From a virus, in IMG/VR virus record IMGVR_UViG_3300021339_000009, positions 1 through 34,435 of that record: 34,435 bases of DNA; one strand, written 5' to 3'. Positions 5,653 through 11,975 of this stretch are shown piece after piece. How positions within the stretch are numbered: the first letter of the stretch is position 1; each line of letters begins with the position of its first letter. The translations under genes were made by a program, and so were the position numbers. The notes below the pieces were generated by a model. It was not told the origin of the DNA, ran no database searches, and was given only the letters and a program-made list of their open reading frames with translations.

Positions 5653-5859
5653 TCAGTTCCCCTCGTTGTGCAGGTCGCGGCGCGTGCACACGTCATTCAT
5701 GCAGTCGTCCGCGTGGGCCGCGCGGGTCCAGCGGTCGCCGTGCCAGTCGGCGCGGTGGATCACGTAGCCGTGACCGTCGGCGGCCGTGTACCTGATCAGG
5801 TCTGCCGACGTGGGGATGGCGCGCCCCGGCTCGGCCCTGTCGATCTCGGTTGCGTTCAT
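5653..5859 (-). CDS. Hypothetical protein, 68 aa, first gene of leftward block
   Basis: Begins at ATG 5859 directly next to the non-coding region. There is no purine-rich ribosome site, so it may be translated from a very short leader or leaderless mRNA. The protein contains a strand-rich middle (GHGYVIHRADWHGDRW) and a His/Cys-containing end (HADDCMNDVCTRRDLH). The start codon lies inside a GTTGC dyad (5847-5869), so binding of a protein there would block the gene. Family unknown. Confidence 0.65.
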   Translation of the reverse strand: MNATEIDRAEPGRAIPTSADLIRYTAADGHGYVIHRADWHGDRWTRAAHADDCMNDVCTRRDLHNEGN

Positions 5860-5882
5860 AGGGCAACCGTAGCCCGAGCAAC
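5847..5882. promoter_or_regulatory. GTTGC dyad operator candidate over the early start codon
   Basis: CGGTTGC (5847-5853) and GCAACCG (5863-5869) form a perfect 7-bp inverted repeat with a 9-bp spacer that contains the start codon of the 5653-5859 gene. A third GCAAC sits at 5878-5882. The same pentamer occurs eight times in the integrase control region (31842-31994), and GTTGCGTT is shared as an 8-mer between 5850-5857 and 31965-31972 within one base of register. Candidate repressor operator. Confidence 0.5.
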
Positions 5883-6124
5883 ATTCCGGCGGAAGACCTC
5901 GGCTGTAGTCCGATCAGGTGAACCAGCCGAGCCGTACCAGCCAGCGGCTCTCGCCGCTGGACACGGCCAGCACAGCACCAGCACGAGGAGAGGGGGCAGA
6001 GCTCGCAGCCCCAGCGGAGAGCTCGCGGAGGACGGTGCTCCTAACCGTACGCGCGTACTGGTTGGGGTAACCCAGCGTCACCAGCCCAGCCTGCTCTACC
6101 TACTACATGAGTATGCCGAGACCA

Positions 6125-6156
6125 GGGGTGAGGGGGGGGGGAGGGGGGGAGGGGGG
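6125..6156 (+). repeat. G-quadruplex-forming G tract
   Basis: Four G-runs of 4, 10, 7 and 6 bases are separated by 1-3 bases on the plus strand. This satisfies the G4 pattern several times over. Flanking DNA (TGGTAAATGATCTATAAAC, 6158-6176) is unusually AT-rich for this genome. Very long G homopolymers are also prone to sequencing error, so exact length is uncertain. Confidence 0.7.
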
Positions 6157-6250
6157 CTGGTAAATGATCTATAAACACCTGAAAAGTGCTGGTCAGCGAC
6201 CTGTCGAGCCCGGCCCGGCGGCCGGGGCTGGACCAGGGAGGTGACCCGGG

Positions 6251-6280
6251 TGTTTGTATGTATGTGTGTGTATATATGTA
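6251..6280 (+). repeat. Alternating TG/TA tract
   Basis: A 30-bp stretch of almost pure alternating T-purine steps (TGTATGTATGTGTGTGTATA core). It is low in G+C compared with the surrounding DNA, and such tracts melt or adopt Z-form easily. It lies in the non-coding region beside the G tract and G-rich repeats, consistent with a DNA-unwinding element. Confidence 0.65.
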
Positions 6281-6322
6281 ACTGCCTGTCCCGGTTTGTG
6301 GGGCGATGGGGGGCCTGCTGGT

Positions 6323-6390
6323 CGGGGTGCCGGACGGGGTGCCGCCCTTGGGCGGCTGCGGGGGTGCTGGACGGGTGCTGAGGGGGTGTG
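6323..6390 (+). repeat. Iteron-like GGGGTGC direct repeats
   Basis: CGGGGTGC occurs at 6323 and 6335, GGGGGTGC at about 6360, CGGGTGC at 6372 and GGGGGTGTG at 6382, giving five related units. Two are extended by a CGGA/TGGA tail. The spacing is 12 bp within each of two pairs. Origin iterons or binding sites for a phage protein are possible. Confidence 0.45.
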
Positions 6391-6605
6391 CCACCCCCTG
6401 GCGCTGGACTAGCCCGACGCCAGGCGTCGGGACTGGTGGGGCGGCCTTGGCGCCGCCCGTCGTCCGGGGTACGCCAGAACCCCGGGATTACACTTCCCGT
6501 GTATGGCACGGGCCAGTAAGAGCTAGCTGCTCGGCCCTTGGGGGCCGAGCTCAGCAGCCAGTTCGCGCCCAGGGCGCGACTAGTACTGGTACGCGCGCCG
6601 CGCGT
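6381..6605. repeat. Chain of GC-rich hairpins upstream of tRNA/terminase
   Basis: Perfect inverted repeats follow one another: AGGGGGTG/CACCCCCT (6381-6399), CCCGACGC/GCGTCGGG (6413-6431), GGGCGGC/GCCGCCC (6439-6458), the promoter dyad (6464-6485), GCTCGGCCC/GGGCCGAGC (6529-6550), TCGCGCC/GGCGCGA (6563-6579) and ACGCGCG/CGCGCGT (6591-6605). The last three would lie in the leader RNA of the late operon. Such density directly before terminase suits a packaging (pac/cos) or RNA-processing role. Confidence 0.55.
6462..6494 (+). promoter_or_regulatory. Late promoter-like element, copy 1
   Basis: GTCCGGGGTACGCC (6462-6475) is followed by TACACT at 6489-6494, exactly 27 bp after its first base. An identical 14-mer with TACACT at the same 27-bp offset occurs at 20835-20867. 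In this copy CCGGGG and CCCCGG (6464-6485) form a perfect 6-bp dyad over the -35 region. TACACT fits an actinobacterial -10 (TAnnnT). It would drive tRNA-Trp, terminase and downstream genes. Confidence 0.6.
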
Positions 6606-6620
6606 TCGTAGCCTTGGCCC

Positions 6621-6696
6621 GGGGACGTAGCTCAGCGGCCAGAGCGGTGGCCTCCAAACCCACTCGTCGCAGGTTCGAGTCCTGCCGTCTCTGCCA
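6621..6696 (+). tRNA. tRNA-Trp (anticodon CCA)
   Basis: A full 76-nt cloverleaf: acceptor GGGGACG/CGTCTCT with two G-U pairs, D-stem GCTC/GAGC, anticodon loop CTCCAAA with CCA at positions 34-36, a GTGG/CCAC anticodon stem plus one C-C mismatch at 31-39, T-arm GCAGG-TTCGAGT-CCTGC, discriminator G and encoded CCA at 6694-6696. It would read UGG codons. Its 3' end is 17 bp before the terminase start codon, so the tRNA must be cut out of the late transcript. Confidence 0.9.
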
Positions 6697-6713
6697 ACCC
6701 TGAAGGAGCCTTC

Positions 6714-8564
6714 GTGGCGCTGCGCGTCGACACGGCCGCTGCCAAGGCGATCGTCCTGGACAAGATCGCAGCCGGCTCGAAGGTCCGCGAGGCCATGGCC
6801 TCGGTGGGCCGCTCCGAGGAGACGTACCGCGACTGGAAGAAGTCCGACCCGGACTTCAAGGCCCAGCTGGCCCGTCGCCGGGACGCGGTCCGCGACGGCT
6901 CGAAGGCCGGCGCCGATGTCGGCGACTTCCCGGACTTCTGCGCCACGTACCTGCACAAGCCCCTGCCGCTCCATCACCTGCGGGCCTGGGACGTCCTGTG
7001 CGGGCGCGAGCCGCGCGAGCTGCACGACGCGATGCAGTTCATCCGTGGCTCCGGCGAGAACACCATGATCCTGAACTTCCCGCCGGACCACGCGAAGTCG
7101 ACGGTCTGGAACGTCGAGTACGTGGTGTACCGGATCTGCCAGGACCCGAACATCCGGATCATCACGATCTCGAAGAACGAGGGCATGGCCCGCAAGTTCC
7201 TGGGCCAGGTGAAGTTCTACCTCCAGAACGCCAACCTGTTCCCAGAGCTGCACGCCGCGTTCGCCCCGGAGGGCGGCTGGCGCTCGGACGACAAGGGCGA
7301 CGGCCTGCTGTGGCGCGAGAACATGATCTACGTCCGGGGCCGCACCGAGTCGGAGAAGGACCCGACCCTGGAGGCCCGCGGGCTGAACGGCCAGATCTAC
7401 GGGGCCAGGGCCGACCTGATCATCCTGGACGACATCGAGGACAAGGCGTCGGCGAGCGCCTACGAGGCGCACGCCGCGTGGATCGGCCAGGACGTCTACT
7501 CCCGGCTGGACAAGCAGCACGGGATGCTGCTGATCCTCGGTACCCGCGTCGGCGTCGTCGACATCTACCGCTGGCTGCGCGACGAGGCCAAGGACGAGTT
7601 CGACGAGCCGTTCTACACGTACTTCGCCCAGCCGGCGATCCTCGACGGCGAGACCGGCCCTTCGGCCGACTGGGTGGTGCTGTGGCCGGAGCGGATGCCC
7701 CCGCGGGCCATCGCCAAGGCCAAGGCCGCCATGACCGACAAGCGGCGGTTCACGTTCGTCTACCAGCAGCGCGATGTGGCCTTCGACCAGACGTTCCCGG
7801 ACGCCGCGGTGGACGCGTCCGTGAACCAGCGCCGGTTCAACGGCCCGCTGACCGCCGGGGCCCCGGGCCACACCCCGCGGGGCATGGAGGGCATGTACGT
7901 CATCGCCGGGCTGGACCCGGCGACGGCCGGGCACACGGCCGCGGTGGTCATCGCCATCGACCGGCTGACGAAGCGCCGGATCGTCCTGGACTGCTACGAC
8001 CGCGCAGGCACCAACTCGGAGCGCCTGATCAACCTGATCAAGGACTGGACGGTGAAGTTCGGCATCCAGGAGTGGCGCATCGAGCGGAACGCCTTCCAGC
8101 GGTTCCTGACCCAGCTCCCGGAGCTGAAGCTGTTCCTCACCGGGCGCGGCGTGCAGCTGCGCGAGCACTACACCTCGGGCAAGAACAAGTTCGACGCCGA
8201 CTTCGGGGTCGACACCCTGGCGCCGCTGTTCCTGACGTGCGTCGAGCCCAACGCCGACGGCCGGCTCATCCCCCGGCCCGACGGGGCCGGCCTGATCGAG
8301 CTGCCGTCGACCCGGCAGTCGCCGGCCACCCGCGAGCTGGTCAACCAGCTGAAGGCCTGGGAGCCGGAGCTGCCCAAGTCGGCCAAGACCGACCTCGTGA
8401 TGGCGCTCTGGTTCGCGGAGCTGGGCATCCGACAATACCTACAGGGCGCGAGCGGCGGCCGGACCCACCAGGGCGGCAAGTTCACCAGCCGGCGCGACGT
8501 GAAGCGGCGCGGCTCCTTCACCTTCGATCAGCTACTCCAGCAGGGGCAGGTCCATGCAGCTTGA
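6714..8564 (+). CDS. Terminase large subunit with N-terminal HTH domain
   Basis: A 616-residue DNA-packaging motor. GTG 6714 follows an AAGGAG site. Residues 12-48 form a helix-turn-helix (KVREAMASVGRSEETYRDWK), resembling the DNA-recognition domain usually found in a separate small terminase. The ATPase has a divergent Walker A (F122-P-P-D-H-A-K128-S-T) and Walker B LIILDD (235-240). The RNase H-like nuclease has candidate metal ligands D401 (AGLDPATAG), E457 (RIERNAF) and D560 (KTDLVMALW). No separate small-terminase gene is adjacent. It docks on the portal encoded next (11-bp overlap) and cuts and translocates DNA into proheads. Confidence 0.92.
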   Translation: MALRVDTAAAKAIVLDKIAAGSKVREAMASVGRSEETYRDWKKSDPDFKAQLARRRDAVRDGSKAGADVGDFPDFCATYLHKPLPLHHLRAWDVLCGREPRELHDAMQFIRGSGENTMILNFPPDHAKSTVWNVEYVVYRICQDPNIRIITISKNEGMARKFLGQVKFYLQNANLFPELHAAFAPEGGWRSDDKGDGLLWRENMIYVRGRTESEKDPTLEARGLNGQIYGARADLIILDDIEDKASASAYEAHAAWIGQDVYSRLDKQHGMLLILGTRVGVVDIYRWLRDEAKDEFDEPFYTYFAQPAILDGETGPSADWVVLWPERMPPRAIAKAKAAMTDKRRFTFVYQQRDVAFDQTFPDAAVDASVNQRRFNGPLTAGAPGHTPRGMEGMYVIAGLDPATAGHTAAVVIAIDRLTKRRIVLDCYDRAGTNSERLINLIKDWTVKFGIQEWRIERNAFQRFLTQLPELKLFLTGRGVQLREHYTSGKNKFDADFGVDTLAPLFLTCVEPNADGRLIPRPDGAGLIELPSTRQSPATRELVNQLKAWEPELPKSAKTDLVMALWFAELGIRQYLQGASGGRTHQGGKFTSRRDVKRRGSFTFDQLLQQGQVHAA

Positions 8565-10407
8565 CATCGCCACCATCGACGGCCACGTCCGTGACCTGGA
8601 GTACAGGTTCGCGGACCGCGACCGGGCGATGGCCCGGGTCGATCTGGTGCGCGGCGGCAAGATCGCCGAGCTGTACCCGGACTACTTCAGCGACGACCTG
8701 CCCGAGTCGATCGTGGCCAACCTGATTGACGTGGCCGCGGCCGACCTGGCGTCCGTCCAGGCCCCGCTGCCCTCGCTGGCCTGCGCGTCCGGGAACATGC
8801 GGACCGCGTCCGACGAGCGTCGGTCCGGGGTGAAGAACCGGATCGGCGCCTCGTACTGGGAGGCGTCCCGCCTGTCCACGAACATGGTCACGTTTGCGGA
8901 CGGCTACAACACGTACGGCTTCGGCGTACTGCTGGCCGAGGCCGACTTCGAGCTGGGCTGCCCGGTGATCCGGGTCGAGGACCCGCACGGCGTCTACTAC
9001 GCCCTGGACGCCCACGGCCGGGTCCGTCGACTCGCCAAGGTCCGCCTCCGCAAGGCCCGCGAGCTCGCCGACGAGTTCCCTCACCTGGCCGGCGCGCTGC
9101 TCACCGACCACCGCGGCCGGGCCCGCGGTGAGTCGATGCTGCGGATGGTCCACTACGTGGACCTGTACTGCCAGTACGTGTACCTGCCGGAGTGCGGCAA
9201 CCTCGTCCTGGCCCACACCCGCAACGTGCTGTCGCGCCTCCCGGCGGCGATCGTCGAGCGACCCAAGCTGACCGTCATCCCGCGCGGGCAGTTCGACGAC
9301 GTGGTGCCTATCCAGCTGGCCAGGGCGATCATGGCCACATACCAGCTGGCCGCCACGGACAAGAGCGTCAACGCTCCCCTGATCTTGCCCAACGACGTCA
9401 CCGAGGTGAACACCGGCCCAGACGCCGTGCTCCGCACCGACAACCCCGGCGCCGCCGGCCGGCTGAAGCTGGACCTGCCGCCGGCCGTTTTCGGGCTCAT
9501 CGACCAGCTGGACCGGGAGTCGAAGGTCGGCTCCCGGTACCCGGATGCCCGGGTCAACGGCGTGCAGGGCTCGATCGTCACGGGCCGTGGCGTCGAGGCG
9601 ATGCTGGGCGGCTTCGACACCCAGATCAAGCAGGCCCAGCAGCTGTTCGCGGTGGCCCTGGAGCGGGTCACCTCGCTGTGCTTCGAGCTCGACGTGAAGA
9701 TCTTCGGTGACACGCCCCGCAAGATCGAGGGGACGGCCTCCGGCCGGTCGTTCTCGCTGACCTACGTCCCGTCGAAGGACATCGGCGACTCGTGGACGTG
9801 CCGGACCACGTACGGCTTTGCCGCGGGCATGACCCCGGCCCAGGCGATCGTGATGCTGCTCCAGCTGCGCGGCGACAAGTGGATCGGGCGGGACACCGCC
9901 AGGTCCCACATGCCGTTCGACATCAACGCCGAGGAGGAGCAACGCTCCCTCGACGTTGAGGAGATGGAGGACGCGCTGAAGCAGGGCATGGGCGCGGCGC
10001 TCCAGGCGATCGGCCCCATGGTCCTGCAGGGCCAGGACCCGATGCCGCTGCTGCTGGCCGCAGCCTCGGCGATCAAGGACCGCCAGTCCGGCACGTCGCT
10101 GTACGAGTCGATCCTGGCGGCGTTCACCCCGCCGGAGCCCCCGCCCGCGCCTCCAGGCGCCGAGCTGGGCGCGGAGGGCCTGCCGGCCGCGGTGCAGGCG
10201 GGTCTGCCGGGCGGTGCGCCCCCGGAGGGCGAGCTGCCGAACGGGATCAGGGACAACGGGCTGACCCAGGGCGTGGCCTACGGCCAGGCCGGCATGGCAC
10301 CGGGCGGGATGCCGAGCATCCAGAGCCTGATCGCCGGGATCAAGGGCAACGGGTCGGCGCAGATGGAAGCGGCGACCCTCCGCAAGCGACCGATTGGGGA
10401 TGGCTGA
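8554..10407 (+). CDS. Portal protein
   Basis: A 617-residue protein directly after terminase, starting at ATG 8554 within the terminase gene. The sequence shows the usual portal plan: helical N-terminus (RDLEYRFADRDRAMARV), alpha/beta wing with GFGVLLAEADFELGCPVIRV, a long central helix/clip region and a Gly/Pro-rich disordered tail (about residues 515-600). It would form the dodecameric ring at the capsid vertex through which DNA enters and leaves and to which terminase and connector bind. Assignment rests on position, size and these features. The stop TGA shares a base with the next ATG. Confidence 0.85.
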   Translation: MQLDIATIDGHVRDLEYRFADRDRAMARVDLVRGGKIAELYPDYFSDDLPESIVANLIDVAAADLASVQAPLPSLACASGNMRTASDERRSGVKNRIGASYWEASRLSTNMVTFADGYNTYGFGVLLAEADFELGCPVIRVEDPHGVYYALDAHGRVRRLAKVRLRKARELADEFPHLAGALLTDHRGRARGESMLRMVHYVDLYCQYVYLPECGNLVLAHTRNVLSRLPAAIVERPKLTVIPRGQFDDVVPIQLARAIMATYQLAATDKSVNAPLILPNDVTEVNTGPDAVLRTDNPGAAGRLKLDLPPAVFGLIDQLDRESKVGSRYPDARVNGVQGSIVTGRGVEAMLGGFDTQIKQAQQLFAVALERVTSLCFELDVKIFGDTPRKIEGTASGRSFSLTYVPSKDIGDSWTCRTTYGFAAGMTPAQAIVMLLQLRGDKWIGRDTARSHMPFDINAEEEQRSLDVEEMEDALKQGMGAALQAIGPMVLQGQDPMPLLLAAASAIKDRQSGTSLYESILAAFTPPEPPPAPPGAELGAEGLPAAVQAGLPGGAPPEGELPNGIRDNGLTQGVAYGQAGMAPGGMPSIQSLIAGIKGNGSAQMEAATLRKRPIGDG

Positions 10408-10646
10408 TGGAGCTGACCGTCGCGGCCGAGGGCCGAGGACGCATCAAGATCACCACCGAGTACGACCTGACGCCCCGCCAGCTGGACCGGCTGTGCGACC
10501 GCACCGTGAAGCTGTTCGAGCAGCTGGCCCCGAAGGCCGCCGAGAAGCCCAAGTTCGGGCTCCAGCACCAGGGCACGCCGGACACCGAGCGCCGGGGCAC
10601 CCACGACGACGCCGGTGAGCTCAACGCCGGGAAGGACTGGCGCTGA
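10407..10646 (+). CDS. Hypothetical protein, 79 aa
   Basis: Coupled to both neighbours by TGATG junctions. The N-terminus has a strand pair (ELTVAAEGRGRIKITTEY), then a helix (TPRQLDRLCDRTVKLFEQL) and a charged, disordered C-terminus. The position between portal and amidase suggests a small virion or assembly factor. No family recognised. Confidence 0.7.
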   Translation: MELTVAAEGRGRIKITTEYDLTPRQLDRLCDRTVKLFEQLAPKAAEKPKFGLQHQGTPDTERRGTHDDAGELNAGKDWR

Positions 10647-11512
10647 TGGCGCTCCCAGGGCACTGGATGGCGGCCGTTCTGCGGTCCGCCGGGTGCAACG
10701 TGGTCGAGCTGGCGGGCAGCCAGACCCGCGGCCAGCCGGGCGTCTTCGCGCCGGTGGCCGTGATGTGGCACCACGACGGCTCGGCGCCGGGCGACAGCCC
10801 GTCCCTGCCGGCCAGCATGGCCAACCTGAACAACAACGGCTCCCAGCTGTGGGTCGACCGGTACGGCACCTGGTACGTCATCGCCTGCGGCCTCATGTAC
10901 CACGCCGGGGCGGGTGCCGGGTTCGGCAACGTCCGGGCCAACCAGGGCAACAGGGACTCGATCGGGGTCGAAACCGACCACACGATCGGCGAGGCGTGGC
11001 CCGTGGCGCAGCTGCGGTCGCTCCGCGCCGGCACCCAGGCCCTGCTGGCCCGTCTCGGCCAGTCGGCCGACCGCGCGCTGTGCGCGCACAAGGAATACGC
11101 GGCCGGGCGGAAGCCCGACCCGGACGGCCTGTACATGCCCCACGAGCGAGTCATCGTCGGCGGGGACCGCATCATCATCAAGGAGAACGAAGTGGGCTTT
11201 GAGCAGCTGATCCCCGTCGCAGCCGGCGTCCCCGGCTACGCCCCCGGCGCCGAGCTGCGCGCCGACACGATGCTGTCGGAGGCGCACGCCTTCACGAAGT
11301 GGACCTTCGACAGGGTCGACACCGTGGAGATCACCCAGGCCGACCTGGTGGCGCGCATCACGCGCCTGGAGGCCCGCCCCGCCGTCCCCGCGGTGGACAT
11401 CCCGGCCCTGGTCGCCGGGCTGGCGCCCCACCTGGTCGCCCTCGGCCTCGTCGACACCGACGAGCTGGCCGAGGAACTGGCCACGGACCTCGCTGCCCGG
11501 CTGGCGGCGTAG
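10646..11512 (+). CDS. N-acetylmuramoyl-L-alanine amidase (Amidase_2)
   Basis: A 288-residue cell-wall hydrolase cutting the amide between muramic acid and L-alanine. Residues 35-165 match the Zn amidase_2/PGRP fold: H42-H43 (MWHHDGS), H86 (MYHAG), E109 (GVETDH), then H148 and K156-P-D158 (AHKEYAAGRKPDPDG). H42/H43, H148 and D158 are the probable zinc ligands; K156 sits where T7 lysozyme has its catalytic Lys. Residues 165-288 have no LysM or SH3-like repeat; they are helical with coiled-coil character and Ala/Leu-rich, more like an oligomerisation tail. It is encoded between portal and ejection-protein genes, not beside the holin, so it may be the endolysin or a virion-associated lysin. Confidence 0.87.
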   Translation: MALPGHWMAAVLRSAGCNVVELAGSQTRGQPGVFAPVAVMWHHDGSAPGDSPSLPASMANLNNNGSQLWVDRYGTWYVIACGLMYHAGAGAGFGNVRANQGNRDSIGVETDHTIGEAWPVAQLRSLRAGTQALLARLGQSADRALCAHKEYAAGRKPDPDGLYMPHERVIVGGDRIIIKENEVGFEQLIPVAAGVPGYAPGAELRADTMLSEAHAFTKWTFDRVDTVEITQADLVARITRLEARPAVPAVDIPALVAGLAPHLVALGLVDTDELAEELATDLAARLAA

Positions 11513-11515
11513 GCC

Positions 11516-11971
11516 ATGCCGGCTGGCGGCTACCGCGCGCCCAGCAACCCGGCCGCGGTAGTGGCCGGGCCGGGCGCCCTGTCCCAGCGCACCGACGCCG
11601 GGCAGCCCAAGCGCGACCTCCCCGACGCCAGGTACGGGGAGAACGCCGAGTACCAGGCACAGCAGGCCGGCGCACCGCTCGCGGTAGCCGCTGGACCTGC
11701 CACGCTCGACGTGCCCAGCGGGCCCGGCCCGGGACAGCAGGCCGCGCCGCGGCCGGCCCCGGCCGAGATCACCCCGATGTTCGCCCCGTCTGCACGCCCC
11801 GGGGAGCCGGTCACCGCCGGCTCCCCGCTCGGGGCCGGCCCCGGCCCGCAGCTCGGGGCCTACGCAGCCGAGCCGGGCTCCCTGTCCGAGGCCATGGCCC
11901 CCTGGGTGGCCAGCGATCCCTCGGGCGTGCTGTCCAACCTCACCGCCTACCTGATGGAACGAGGTCTGTAG
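11516..11971 (+). CDS. Proline/alanine/glycine-rich hypothetical protein, 151 aa
   Basis: Starts at ATG 11516, 3 bp after the amidase stop. Low-complexity Ala/Pro/Gly composition dominates, with stretches such as GPGPGQQAAPRPAPAEITPM, and only the last 30 residues (EAMAPWVASDPSGVLSNLTA) look foldable. Probably an intrinsically disordered virion component co-packaged with the following giant protein, by position. No homology recognised. Confidence 0.65.
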   Translation: MPAGGYRAPSNPAAVVAGPGALSQRTDAGQPKRDLPDARYGENAEYQAQQAGAPLAVAAGPATLDVPSGPGPGQQAAPRPAPAEITPMFAPSARPGEPVTAGSPLGAGPGPQLGAYAAEPGSLSEAMAPWVASDPSGVLSNLTAYLMERGL

Positions 11972-11975
11972 CCAG

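Larger units (their letters stand above)
5860..6620. other. 760-bp non-coding divergent control region
   Basis: No credible gene is seen on either strand between the leftward block and the tRNA-Trp/terminase operon. The region carries an 8-bp hairpin at 5941-5960 (CCAGCGGC/GCCGCTGG), two GAGCTCGC direct repeats near 6000 and 6020, a G-run, an alternating TG/TA tract, G-rich repeats, a chain of hairpins and a promoter-like element, each listed separately. It lies directly in front of terminase, so replication origin, packaging site and late promoter are all plausible contents. Confidence 0.7.

Noticed and set aside
6096-8435. A 779-codon minus-strand frame across the non-coding region and terminase
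   Set aside because: It is the complement of the terminase gene and continues through the hairpin and G-run region; no ribosome site, no recognisable domain.
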